Shown: positions 48,475 to 56,556, counted from the first letter of the stretch. The stretch: 64,000 nt of DNA from an uncultured Collinsella sp. (GCA_934654835.1 CAKUGY010000003.1:1-64000), one strand, 5' to 3'. Notes: generated by a model from the sequence alone, not told the origin. Translations and numbers: made by a program.

Positions 48475-49533
48475 ATGCGCGCGTTTGATGTTGAGATGTC
48501 GCGCCGGGGGTTTGCCTCGGCGCTCACCGTGGGCGCGCTGTCGCTTGCGCTCGCGGGCTGTGGCGGCGGGGCTGCCGGCGCCGGGTCCGCCGCGGGCTCG
48601 GCTGCCGGGTCTGCTGCGGGCAGTGCTGCTGCCGAGCCGGTCGAGGTGCACGTCGCCTCGCTCAAGGGGCCGACCTCGATCGGTCTGGTGCAGTTTATGG
48701 ACCAGACCGCAAACGGCGAGACGGACAATGAGTTCGACTTTGCGATCAACACCGCCGCCGACGAGATCGTGCCCAAGGTCATTCAGGGCGATGTCGATAT
48801 CGCGCTGGTTCCGGCCAACGTGGCAAGCGTGCTGTACAACAAGACCGAGGGCGCGGTGCAGGTCATCGACATCAACACGCTGGGCGTGCTGAACGTGGTG
48901 ACGGGCGACGCGGGCGTGACCACGTTTGGCGACCTGGCGGGCCGCACCGTCTACATGACGGGCAAGGGCACCACGCCGGAGTACGTGATGAACTACCTGC
49001 TGGAGCGCGCTGGTCTGACCGGCCAGGTGACGCTCGAGTTTAAGAGCGAGCCCACCGAGGTACTGTCGGCGCTGCTGGCCGATCCGTCCGCCGTGGGCGT
49101 GCTGCCCGAGCCGTTCAAGACCGCGGCCATCGCCAAGAGCGAGGGCAAGCTGTCGGCGCCGGTGAGCCTGACCGACGTGTGGGACGAGCTGGCGGGCGAT
49201 ACGGGCTCGCGCCTGCTGACGGGTGTGACCGTGGTGCGCCGTGCGTTTGCCGAGGAGCATCCCGAGGCCGTGGCGGAGTTCTTGCGCTGTCACGAGGCAA
49301 GCGTTAAGGCCGTCAACGCGGCACCGGCGGACTGGGCACAGGCCGTGGTCGATGCCGGCATCGTGGACAACGCCAAGATTGCCGAGAAGGCGATCCCCGG
49401 GTGCATGCTCGTGTGCCAGACGGGCAAGGATATGAAGACGGCGCTTGGCGGGTACCTGCAGGTGCTGGCCGACGCGGACGCGAGCGCCGTGGGTGGTAAA
49501 CTTCCGGCTGACGATTTCTACTACATGGAGTAG
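48475..49533 (+). CDS. ABC importer substrate-binding lipoprotein (NMT1/SsuA-like)
   Basis: The 352-residue protein has a lipoprotein signal: SRRGFASALTVGALSLALAGC, cleaved before Cys29. The SRRGF stretch looks like a twin-arginine motif, so export folded through Tat is possible. A Gly/Ser/Ala linker follows, then a two-lobed binding domain with VHVASLKGPTSIGLVQFMDQ, GDVDIALVPANVASVLYNKT and GRTVYMTGKGTTPEYVMNYLLERAGL. This is the NrtA/SsuA/THI5-like group (sulfonates, nitrate, bicarbonate, thiamine precursors); the ligand cannot be told. It starts three bases after the hydrogenase stop with AAGGGA upstream. Confidence 0.88.
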   Translation: MRAFDVEMSRRGFASALTVGALSLALAGCGGGAAGAGSAAGSAAGSAAGSAAAEPVEVHVASLKGPTSIGLVQFMDQTANGETDNEFDFAINTAADEIVPKVIQGDVDIALVPANVASVLYNKTEGAVQVIDINTLGVLNVVTGDAGVTTFGDLAGRTVYMTGKGTTPEYVMNYLLERAGLTGQVTLEFKSEPTEVLSALLADPSAVGVLPEPFKTAAIAKSEGKLSAPVSLTDVWDELAGDTGSRLLTGVTVVRRAFAEEHPEAVAEFLRCHEASVKAVNAAPADWAQAVVDAGIVDNAKIAEKAIPGCMLVCQTGKDMKTALGGYLQVLADADASAVGGKLPADDFYYME

Positions 49534-49536
49534 CCC

Positions 49537-50913
49537 GTGCGTGCGTTTGCTCAACAAATGACAGAGCGTATGAAGGCGGTGGCGGCAGCAGGTGCCGTCG
49601 CCGCCTTTTGGCTTGCCGCGTGGATGCTGCTGGCGGCGCTGGTGGCGCAGCCGTTGATCTTGCCGGGGCCTGGTGCCGTTGCCCTGGCGCTGCTGCGTCT
49701 GGTGTGCGATGCCAGCACGTGGGCGATCTTGGCGAGCTCGGGCGCGCGGATTCTGGGCGGGCTGGCGCTTGCCGCGGTATGCGGCGGCGTACTTGCCGGG
49801 GCCTCGTCGCGGTCGCGGGCTTTTGCGCGCTTGGTGGCTCCGGCACTGTCGTTTGTGAAGGCGACGCCGGTCGCCTGCGTGGTGGTCCTGCTGCTCATTT
49901 GGCTGGGCTCGGCGCGCGTGAGCATCGCCGCCGTCTTTTTGATGGCGCTGCCGGGCGTGTATTTTTCGCTGGTCGAGGGCTTGGCACAAGTGGATAAGCC
50001 GCTGGAGCAGATGTTTCGCCTGCATGGCGTGCGGGGCTGGCGCCTGTTTTGCGCCCATACCTGGCGCGAGGTGCTGCCGTTTGTGCTTTCGTGCGCCCGG
50101 GCCGTGATCGGCATGGGCTGGAAGGCCGGCGTGGCGGCCGAACTCATCGGCATGGCGGTGGGCACCGTGGGCGAGCGCATCTATCAGGCAAAACTTTTGA
50201 TTGAGACGGCTGATCTGCTGGCGTGGACCGTGCTGGTCGTTGCCGCCTCGTGGGCGTGTGAGCGCGCGTTGGTGTGGCTGCTGCGGGTCTCGGGACCTGC
50301 GGCATGGCGCGCGGCCGTGCGGACGCATGGGCAGGGACTGCGCGGGCGTGCGCGGGCTGCGAGCGATGGCGCTGCGGCGGGGCTTGCGCTTGCCGTGGGC
50401 GATCGCGCGCCCTGGGCGCCGGCGCTGGACGGTCTGGCACTCAACGTGCCCGCCGGCGGGCGAGCTTGCGTGATGGGTGCCTCGGGTGCTGGCAAATCGA
50501 CGCTGCTCGCGCTGGCAGCGGGGGAGTGCACGCCGTGCTCGATGGTGTTTCAGGATACGCGTTTAGTTGAGTCCGCCTCGGCGGTGGATAACGTGCTGGT
50601 GTGCGCCGGCACGCATATGGATGCTTCGAGCGCCGCGGCCTTGCTGCGCCTGCTGGTGCCGGGTGTCGATGTGCATGCGTGCGTGGCCGAGCTTTCGGGC
50701 GGGCAGCGCCGACGCGTTGAGATCGTCCGGGCCCTGCTGTGCCCCGGCGGTGCGGTCATCCTAGACGAGCCCTTTACCGGTTTGGATGCCGCCGCGCGCG
50801 ATGTGGCGGCCAAGGTCGTGCTCGATCTGCTTGACGATCGCACGCTCCTGCTCGCCACCCACGACGCCAGCGACGTCCAGGCCCTCAACATCTCAGACGT
50901 TATCACGCTCTAG
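49537..50913 (+). CDS. ABC importer permease fused to its ATPase
   Basis: The 458-residue protein joins an SsuC-like permease (about 1-250, with PLILPGPGAVALALL and the ATPase-contact loop FRLHGVRGWRLFCAHTWREVLPF) to a short ATPase. The ATPase has Walker A GASGAGKST (about 314), LSGGQRRRVEIVRALL, VILDEPFTGLD and the H-loop LLATHD. Such fusion is unusual for importers of this class, where permease and ATPase are separate genes. It would form a homodimer fed by the lipoprotein encoded just upstream. The start is GTG at 49537, three bases after the previous stop, with GGAG at six bases. It closes the hydrogenase operon. Confidence 0.87.
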   Translation: MRAFAQQMTERMKAVAAAGAVAAFWLAAWMLLAALVAQPLILPGPGAVALALLRLVCDASTWAILASSGARILGGLALAAVCGGVLAGASSRSRAFARLVAPALSFVKATPVACVVVLLLIWLGSARVSIAAVFLMALPGVYFSLVEGLAQVDKPLEQMFRLHGVRGWRLFCAHTWREVLPFVLSCARAVIGMGWKAGVAAELIGMAVGTVGERIYQAKLLIETADLLAWTVLVVAASWACERALVWLLRVSGPAAWRAAVRTHGQGLRGRARAASDGAAAGLALAVGDRAPWAPALDGLALNVPAGGRACVMGASGAGKSTLLALAAGECTPCSMVFQDTRLVESASAVDNVLVCAGTHMDASSAAALLRLLVPGVDVHACVAELSGGQRRRVEIVRALLCPGGAVILDEPFTGLDAAARDVAAKVVLDLLDDRTLLLATHDASDVQALNISDVITL

Positions 50914-51009
50914 AAGCTCATCCAAGCTTAAATTCAAGTCCAAATCCAACAACAAAATGATCCGTTTTCATCTGCTCTCACGGGGGCAGATGTGCTATTC
51001 TATCTGCGG

Positions 51010-51038
51010 GGTAATACTTAGGAATACGAAGTAATACC
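51010..51038. promoter_or_regulatory. Candidate operator of the antitoxin gene
   Basis: GGTAATACTT (51010-51019) and AAGTAATACC (51029-51038) form a 9-of-10 inverted repeat. A hairpin CATCTGC/GCAGATG precedes it at about 50969-50992, and a longer one with arms GATGCGGGCC (51062-51071) and GGCCCGCATC (51108-51117) follows. Antitoxin genes are often autoregulated through such repeats. Confidence 0.4.
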
Positions 51039-51152
51039 AACGCCGCAGAAACAAACTCCGGATGCGGGCCAATCGGGTTGCCTTCACAGCCCGTCGCCCA
51101 GCCGCGTGGCCCGCATCTATCCGCACCACCGTCGTTTCAAAAAGGAAGCGCC

Positions 51153-51374
51153 ATGGCAGAACACATGACCCCTGTAGTCGCGAAGGTCTTGCCCGAGGAA
51201 AAGGCGGCCTTCGCGGCGGCAACCCAGCTCGTGGGCACCACGCCGTCCAATGCCATCCGCATGTTCATCGCCGCGTTCAATCGCTGCGGCACCTTCCCGT
51301 TCGACATCTCGCCCAACGGGGCTTTTGGCAAAGACTGTCCCCGACAACTAGTCGTTAAAGAACGTCCCCAATGA
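51153..51374 (+). CDS. RelB/DinJ-like antitoxin with repeat-derived tail
   Basis: The 73-residue product starts MAEHMTPVVAKVLPEEKAAFAAATQLVGTTPSNAIRMFIAAFNRCGTFPFDIS. This is the ribbon-helix-helix region of RelB/DinJ antitoxins, including the usual PFDI ending. The last 13 or so residues (DCPRQLVVKERPQ) are encoded by an intergenic palindrome (51330-51386) that also supplies the stop codon. No toxin gene of the RelE/YafQ type follows; the next gene is a CPBP protease. It may be an orphan antitoxin or a remnant of a pair that lost its toxin when the repeat arrived. The start follows AAAGGAAG. Confidence 0.7.
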   Translation: MAEHMTPVVAKVLPEEKAAFAAATQLVGTTPSNAIRMFIAAFNRCGTFPFDISPNGAFGKDCPRQLVVKERPQ

Positions 51375-51386
51375 CTAGTCGTTGGG
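51330..51386. repeat. Palindrome of the gltBD-terminator family, overlapping two genes
   Basis: It contains AAAGAACGTCCCCAATGACT as at 29668, a half unit GTCCCCGACAACTAGTCGTT before it, and the palindrome CCCAATGACTAGTCGTTGGG (51367-51386). It encodes the end of the antitoxin gene and gives GGGAGG to the ribosome site of the next gene. Confidence 0.75.
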
Positions 51387-51397
51387 AGGAGGCTGGC

Positions 51398-52309
51398 ATG
51401 CTCAATGCGATGGTTTGGGCACTTGCCTGTTTTGGCGTCGTCGCTGCCGATATTGCCCTGAGCGTCGTTTCGTTCTCCGCCCTTGGCGTCGCATCGGTGT
51501 TCATGGGTTTTTCAATCGATGACCTTGACATTCAATTGCTTCAGGCCGTCGCGCAGACGGCATCGTTTTTGATGGCGCTGCTGTGGTGGCGTTATCTGTG
51601 GCCGCGTTCGTTTGTGGCACGCTGGCAGGGCGAGCGTCCGCTTGGCGGGGGAGCGCGTGGGGCGTGGAAGCGCATCGCCTGCGTTATCGTGATCGGTCTG
51701 GCCTTGCAGGTGGTCGTTGGCTACGTGACCGATGCCGTACTCTCGCTGCTGCCCGAGGCCGCGGCTGATTACAGCGAGCTCGTCGAGGAAACAGGCATGG
51801 GCGATACCAGCTACCTCGCCGTCCTCACCACGGTGCTCGGCGCTCCCTTTTGCGAAGAGCTGCTGGTGCGCGGCATCATTTTTGAGTTTTCGCTCCGAGC
51901 GTTTAACCCGCAGTGCCGTCCGCTCTGGAAGCGTCGGCGCCGTGCACAGGCGCAAGAAGGCGCCATGGTGCCCTGGGCGGCCCCGAGCACCTGGGGTATC
52001 GCCGCGGCAATCGTGTTGCAGGCGGCGGTCTTTGGTTTTATGCACATGAACTGGGTGCAGGGCTGCTACGCGGGCGCCGCCGGCATCATCTTTGGCTGGG
52101 TGCTCGTGACGACCGGAAAGCTCCGCTACACCATCCTACTGCACTTTGCCTTTAACGCCGGGTCGTATCTCATAGCGTTGCTCTGGTTTGTGAACACGCC
52201 GCTCGACGTGGTCATCACGGTTGCTATCGCCGGCGTCATCCTCGTGGAGGCTATGCGCTCGCTGCGCCACGCGTGTGGGACGGACGCAGCGATCGCACCG
52301 CTGCCCTAG
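51398..52309 (+). CDS. CPBP-family intramembrane metalloprotease
   Basis: The 303-residue membrane protein has about eight helices and the CPBP/Abi signature: FCEELLVRG (EExxxR, nucleophilic Glu pair), then VFGFMHMNWVQGCYAGAAGIIFG with the metal His, then LHFAFNAG. Such proteases process prenylated or other membrane substrates, and some protect against bacteriocins. The start is ATG 51398, with GGGAGGAGG five bases upstream, partly from a palindrome. The stop codon overlaps the stop of the convergent radical SAM gene. Confidence 0.88.
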   Translation: MLNAMVWALACFGVVAADIALSVVSFSALGVASVFMGFSIDDLDIQLLQAVAQTASFLMALLWWRYLWPRSFVARWQGERPLGGGARGAWKRIACVIVIGLALQVVVGYVTDAVLSLLPEAAADYSELVEETGMGDTSYLAVLTTVLGAPFCEELLVRGIIFEFSLRAFNPQCRPLWKRRRRAQAQEGAMVPWAAPSTWGIAAAIVLQAAVFGFMHMNWVQGCYAGAAGIIFGWVLVTTGKLRYTILLHFAFNAGSYLIALLWFVNTPLDVVITVAIAGVILVEAMRSLRHACGTDAAIAPLP

Positions 52310-54465
52310 TTGCGGCGCCCGCCTCCGTTGGCGCCCTGGCGGCCCTGGGCTGCGCGATTACGCCCCGCGGTGTTCTGCGCGCGGGACATACCGCCGTATC
52401 CCTTGCTGCCCTTAGACCCCCTGCCGGCACCGCCAGCGCCACCGTGGGCCTTGCCGCCCTTCTTGCCAGTCCCATGTCCGCCGCCAGCAGACGTCTCGCC
52501 CGGGCGCGGCGGCACGGGGCGAATCAGGCAGTGCTTGGTGTAGCCGATCAGGTCGCGACGGCCGGCCTTCTCCAGCGCCTCGCGTACGAGCCTGTAGTTC
52601 TCGGGCTTGCGATACTGAATCAGCGCGCGCTGCATGGCCTTCTCGTGCGGGTCGCGCGCCACATAGATCGGCTGCATGGTGCGCGGGTCCACGCCGGTGT
52701 AGTACATGCAGGTCGACATGGTGGACGGGGTGGGGTAGAAGTCCTGCACCTGCTCGGGCATGTAGCCCATGTCGCGCACGGCCTCGGCAAGGTCCACGGC
52801 TTCCTTCATCGTCGAGCCAGGGTGGCTCGAGATCAGGTACGGCACCACATACTGCTTGAGTCCATACTCACGGTTCAGGCGCTCAAATTTGCGGCAGAAC
52901 GCGTCGTAGACGGCACGGCTCGGCTTGCCCATCACGGACAGCACCGCATCGCTCACGTGCTCGGGTGCCACGCGCAGCTGGCCCGAGACATGGTGCTCGA
53001 GCAGCTCACGCAAAAACTCGTCCGAGGCATCGGCCATGGTGTAGTCAAAGCGGATGCCGCTGCGCACAAAGACTTTCTTGACACCCGGCAGCTGGCGCAG
53101 GTCGCGCAGCAGCTGCGTGTAGCCGCTCTCATCGACCACCATGTTCTTGCATACGCTCGGCCACAGGCAGCGCTTGTTCTTGCATACGCCGTGCTTGAGC
53201 TGCTTGTCGCAGGCCGGACGGCTAAAGTTGGCCGTCGGTCCGCCCACGTCGTTGATGTAGCCCTTAAACTCCGGGTCGCGCGTGAGCAGCTCGGCCTCGC
53301 GCATGATCGAGTCGTGGCTGCGCATCTGCAGCACGCGGCCCTGGTGGAAGGTGAGCGCGCAAAACGAGCACTCGCCAAAGCAGCCGCGGTTGGAGCTGAT
53401 GGAAAACTTGATCTCGGCAAAGGCCGGCACGCCGCCCGCGGCATCGTAGTCGGGATGCCAGTCGCGCGCGTAGGGGAGCTCGGCGACCTCGTCCATCTCG
53501 TCGGTGGTGAGCGTTGCCGATGGCGGGTTCTGCACTACGTAGACGCTGTTGGGGTAGGGCTCCACCAGGCGATGGCCGGTGATGGGGTCCATGTTTTGCT
53601 GCTGCACGTTAAAGCTGCGTGCGTAGTTGAGCTTGTCGGACGAAAGGTCGTCCCAGCTGGGCAGCAGGTCGTAGTCGTAGACCTCGTCGAGCGAACCCGT
53701 GCGGTAAACGGTGCCGTTGATGTAGGTGATCTGGTCGATGGGCAGCCCGGCGTCGAGCGCGTCGGCGATCTCGACGATCGCGTGCTCGCCCATGCCGTAG
53801 ATGAGGATATCCGCGCCCGAATCGAGCAGCACCGAGCGCTTGAGTTTGTCCTGCCAGTAGTCGTAGTGGGCCAGGCGGCGCAGGCTCGCCTCGATGCCGC
53901 CGATGATGATGGGGGCGTCTTTGAACGTCTGGCGGATGAGGTTGCCATAGACCGTGACGGCTCGATTGGGTCGGCGGCCTTCTTCTCCGCCGGGGGTATA
54001 GGCGTCGGTGTGACGACGGTGCTTGGTCACCGAATAATGGTTGACCATGGAGTCCATGTTGCCGGCGCTGACCAGAAAGCCCAGGCGCGGCTCGCCGAGC
54101 ACGGTAATGCTGGCGGGGTCGGTCCAGTCGGGCTGGCAGATGATGCCCACCTTGTAGCCGTGTGCGTCGAGGACGCGGCTGATGATAGCCATGCCAAAGC
54201 TGGGATGATCCACGTAGGCGTCGCCGCAGATATAGACGAAGTCGCACTGGTCCCAGCCGCGCGCGTCCATGTCGGCGCGGCTGACGGGGAGGAACTTGTC
54301 GCGGCCCGGGCGCCAGGGGCGGGCGGGTGCGGCCTTGGAATGCTTGGCGTGGGCGTCGCGCGCGGCCTTGCTTTTGCCGTCCTGCTTTTGCTGCAGGTCT
54401 TGTTGGCCTTGCTTGCCCTGCTGGCTGCGCTGGTTGTTCTGAGCGTGCTGAGGCTTTTTTGCCAC
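52306..54465 (-). CDS. YgiQ-family radical SAM protein
   Basis: The 719-residue protein has an N-terminal domain (DQCDFVYICGDAYVDHPSFGMAIISRVLDAHGY), the radical SAM motif CFGECSFC (in ISSNRGCFGECSFCALTFHQG), and a further Cys-rich region (CDKQLKHGVCKNKRCLWPSVCKN). The end is a basic Gly/Arg-rich tail of about 70 residues. The family is widespread, and its reaction is not established. The GTG at 54465 is chosen because GGGAGG precedes it; the open frame beyond lacks a ribosome site. Both ends are low in complexity (Gln/Lys-rich start, Gly-rich end). Confidence 0.93.
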   Translation of the reverse strand: MAKKPQHAQNNQRSQQGKQGQQDLQQKQDGKSKAARDAHAKHSKAAPARPWRPGRDKFLPVSRADMDARGWDQCDFVYICGDAYVDHPSFGMAIISRVLDAHGYKVGIICQPDWTDPASITVLGEPRLGFLVSAGNMDSMVNHYSVTKHRRHTDAYTPGGEEGRRPNRAVTVYGNLIRQTFKDAPIIIGGIEASLRRLAHYDYWQDKLKRSVLLDSGADILIYGMGEHAIVEIADALDAGLPIDQITYINGTVYRTGSLDEVYDYDLLPSWDDLSSDKLNYARSFNVQQQNMDPITGHRLVEPYPNSVYVVQNPPSATLTTDEMDEVAELPYARDWHPDYDAAGGVPAFAEIKFSISSNRGCFGECSFCALTFHQGRVLQMRSHDSIMREAELLTRDPEFKGYINDVGGPTANFSRPACDKQLKHGVCKNKRCLWPSVCKNMVVDESGYTQLLRDLRQLPGVKKVFVRSGIRFDYTMADASDEFLRELLEHHVSGQLRVAPEHVSDAVLSVMGKPSRAVYDAFCRKFERLNREYGLKQYVVPYLISSHPGSTMKEAVDLAEAVRDMGYMPEQVQDFYPTPSTMSTCMYYTGVDPRTMQPIYVARDPHEKAMQRALIQYRKPENYRLVREALEKAGRRDLIGYTKHCLIRPVPPRPGETSAGGGHGTGKKGGKAHGGAGGAGRGSKGSKGYGGMSRAQNTAGRNRAAQGRQGANGGGRRN

Positions 54466-54722
54466 GATCCCTCCCGGTGTTTGTATGCTGCACGTAATTG
54501 TAACGAGTCTTTTTGGGACGGGGCTAAAAAGACTGGTGGAGTACACGAGGCGCCGGGTGCCGGGTGTCGGCGCCGTGCCCGCCGTTTGTTTCCAGACTGT
54601 GTATCCCTGCGCTGAAGGGGCCGTCTCGCGGACATGCCGTGTTGTCAATGGGTTACAGTATGAACGGCGGCTATGTGTCCGCCAACGCACGAGAGGGTCG
54701 TCAACAAGGAGGACGCACGACG

Positions 54723-55439
54723 ATGCAGCGTGCCAAACAGATATCGGAGTCCATCGAACTGGGCATCATCTTGGCGCTTGCCGGTGGCTTTATGGATGTG
54801 TATTCGTACGTGGGCCGCGATCATGTTTTTGCCAACGCGCAGACGGGCAACATCCTACTCGTGGGCGTGAGCATCTCGGAGGGTAACTGGGCGCTCGCGG
54901 GTCGCTACTTCTTCCCCGTGGTGTCGTTTGCCGTGGGCATCATGCTTGCCGACCTGGTGCACGAGCGGTTTGGCAGCGTGATTCACTGGCGCCAGGTGAC
55001 GGTGTTCTTTGAGGCAGTCATCTTGCTGGGCGTGAGTTTTATCCCCGGTGGCGGTTACAACCTGCTCGCCAACTGCCTCACCTCGTTTGCCTGCGGCATG
55101 CAGGTTGAGAGCTTCCGCAAGATTCACGGACACGGCATCGCCACGACCATGTGCATCGGCAACCTGCGCAACGCACTGCAAAACGTGGACGACTACATCA
55201 TTACCCACAAGCGCGGCTTTTTGGAAAACGGCCTGCTGTACTTTGGCGTGATCTTTACCTTTGTGTTTGGCGCCGTGCTGGGCAACTGGTGCATCGAGCG
55301 CATGGGGCTGCACGCCATTGCGGTAGCGAGCGTGCTGCTGTTTGTCGCGTTTGCCATCATGTTTATCGACCGCGAGCGCGATTTGCGCTTCCGTTGGAAG
55401 TGCGCGGCAGAGGCCTGGAAGGAAGGCTGCCAAAAGTAG
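54723..55439 (+). CDS. DUF1275 (YoaK-like) membrane protein
   Basis: The 238-residue protein has about six membrane helices. Family words are LALAGGFMDVYSYVGRDHVFANAQTGNILLVG at the start, ANCLTSFACGMQVESFRKI in the middle and TTMCIGNLRNA. The function is not known; transport of small molecules has been suggested for the family. The start follows AAGGAGG (54706-54712). A 29-bp palindrome follows eight bases after the stop. Confidence 0.9.
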   Translation: MQRAKQISESIELGIILALAGGFMDVYSYVGRDHVFANAQTGNILLVGVSISEGNWALAGRYFFPVVSFAVGIMLADLVHERFGSVIHWRQVTVFFEAVILLGVSFIPGGGYNLLANCLTSFACGMQVESFRKIHGHGIATTMCIGNLRNALQNVDDYIITHKRGFLENGLLYFGVIFTFVFGAVLGNWCIERMGLHAIAVASVLLFVAFAIMFIDRERDLRFRWKCAAEAWKEGCQK

Positions 55440-55447
55440 CGGCAGGA

Positions 55448-55476
55448 TGTGCCAAAGGGACTGTCCCTTTGGCACA
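55448..55476. repeat. 29-bp palindrome family, copy 2
   Basis: TGTGCCAAAGGGAC and GTCCCTTTGGCACA are perfect complements around one T. Compared with copy 1, both arms carry the matching change (GACA to GCCA). Confidence 0.85.
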
Positions 55477-55532
55477 CAGGAGCCGGAAAAACTTCTAGCT
55501 CCTGAATAATGTTGCGGACTGCGATTTGCGAT

Positions 55533-56072
55533 TTATTCGAGATGCTCTTCAATCCGAGCTCTGAGAAGGGCGATGGCTGTCGGTATTCCGATTGCGGCGG
55601 CTAATTTGTTTTTATCCAAAACCTGTATGTTAAATTTCGATTGTTTATCACATTGAAGAACGATAACTGAAGATAGCCTCACTTCCTGTTGGCTGAATAT
55701 ATCGTAATCTTCGAATAGGAAGTTGCCTTTTATTGTGTAGTTCGGTATGTTCGTCACGCACTTCATCTCAAGTCTGTTTAGGCCATAGTCGAACACCGCA
55801 ACTTCCCTGTGCTTGATTATGAGTGCAACCCTGGGCATGTTGCTAAATCCGCCGTCGACAACCGTAAAGAGTTCTTCATTTGTGTCGTCGTAAACGGTGT
55901 ATTTAAGACTCAATAACTGCCCCAGTGGCCCCGTGAACCCATGCTTTTTGATGTTAAGGTTGTCTCCCGCTGGGTTGATGAGAGCTAGGGTATGCGGATA
56001 AGGATTACCTTCAATTGAGATTTGATATTCGTTTGTAGAGGTCTCGCTCGGTTTAGGACCAGTAGCCATCAC
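55533..56072 (-). CDS. Tubby/LURP-one-like protein in an AT-rich cassette
   Basis: The 179-residue soluble protein looks like a phospholipid-scramblase/LURP-one-type beta barrel (HTLALINPAGDNLNIKKHG, LLSLKYTVYDDTNEELFTVV, RVALIIKHREVAVFDYG, YTIKGNFLFEDYDIF). This match is by pattern and weak. Its codons are richer in A and T than the neighbours', a sign of transfer. It is the last of three overlapping genes; its start (GTG 56072, or ATG 56069) lies inside the end of the Cys-rich peptide gene. GAGG lies nine bases before the GTG. What it does with the peptide is unknown. Confidence 0.6.
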   Translation of the reverse strand: MMATGPKPSETSTNEYQISIEGNPYPHTLALINPAGDNLNIKKHGFTGPLGQLLSLKYTVYDDTNEELFTVVDGGFSNMPRVALIIKHREVAVFDYGLNRLEMKCVTNIPNYTIKGNFLFEDYDIFSQQEVRLSSVIVLQCDKQSKFNIQVLDKNKLAAAIGIPTAIALLRARIEEHLE

Positions 56073-56232
56073 GCGTCATCGCCTCGATCGAATTGGCACC
56101 GACTTCTGCTTCGTGCGGAGAATTATGCAGCACGTCGCAATGCATACAGTTGCAATAGCCGCATGGGCAATTTCTAACAAAATGAATGATGCTATTTGCT
56201 GCATGCGTATTGAATGGTCGAATGCTTCTCAT
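56053..56232 (-). CDS. Cys-rich small peptide, RiPP-precursor-like
   Basis: This 59-residue gene was read directly from the sequence. The ATG at 56232 follows GGGAGG at the ideal distance and overlaps the stop of the upstream gene (ATGA). The product starts MRSIRPFNTHAANSIIHFVR and then has five cysteines within eleven residues (CPCGYCNCMHC, about residues 22-32), then an acidic tail ending in MTRDGYWS. The cluster recalls Cys-rich peptides matured by radical SAM enzymes, but could also be a metal-binding knuckle. Its end overlaps the next gene by about 20 bases. No maturase is complete in the window. Confidence 0.6.
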   Translation of the reverse strand: MRSIRPFNTHAANSIIHFVRNCPCGYCNCMHCDVLHNSPHEAEVGANSIEAMTRDGYWS

Positions 56233-56534
56233 GATTTGCCTCCCATTGTTTTATTGTTTCTGACCGTTCTATTACCTTCTTCACCACCCAGGTCATTTGA
56301 TGGATAAACGATGGTCTGCAATGGCGAATCGCGGCAGTAGCTACGTGACTGCAGCAACTGGAATTCATGGTCTGATTTATAGGAGGCAGGGCAAACTTTG
56401 TCTGCTTGGACTTCTGAGATGTAATTGAAGAGATCTTTGCTTACTGCAAGTATCTCGTTTCGATTGGCATCATAAATGTAGTGGCCCAAGAGGGTCTTTA
56501 TGGGTAGAACTAACATCTCTACCGCCTCTTTCAT
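56229..56534 (-). CDS. 101-residue protein resembling a maturase N-terminal segment
   Basis: The first gene of the cassette. It reads MKEAVEMLVLPIKTLLGHYIYDANRNEILAVSKDLFNYISEV. The pattern Y-x-YD-x-N-x-NEI-x-x-VS-x-x-L is like the short N-terminal segment of radical SAM peptide maturases of the CcpM type. The later stretch SPLQTIVYPSNDL also fits the usual linker. The radical SAM core that should follow is missing: the frame ends after a short polar tail, with ATGA shared with the Cys-rich peptide start. It could be a stand-alone leader-binding protein or a truncated maturase. No ribosome site is clear, but a strong palindrome sits before the ATG. Confidence 0.5.
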   Translation of the reverse strand: MKEAVEMLVLPIKTLLGHYIYDANRNEILAVSKDLFNYISEVQADKVCPASYKSDHEFQLLQSRSYCRDSPLQTIVYPSNDLGGEEGNRTVRNNKTMGGKS

Positions 56535-56556
56535 TTCACTAATGTTATTTAGTGAA
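56535..56556 (-). promoter_or_regulatory. Operator-like palindrome before the Cys-rich cassette
   Basis: TTCACTAA and TTAGTGAA are perfect arms around a 6-base spacer, directly next to the start codon at 56534. Further upstream on the same strand is TTGACA (about 56596-56601) with a weak -10 (TACCTT) 17 bases on, so the palindrome lies just downstream of the presumed transcript start. This is a good position for a repressor. Confidence 0.55.

Noticed and set aside
52273..54615. Long plus-strand frame (780 codons)
   Set aside because: Antisense shadow of the YgiQ-like gene, which has clear radical SAM motifs. The plus product is Val/Ala/His-rich with no domain.
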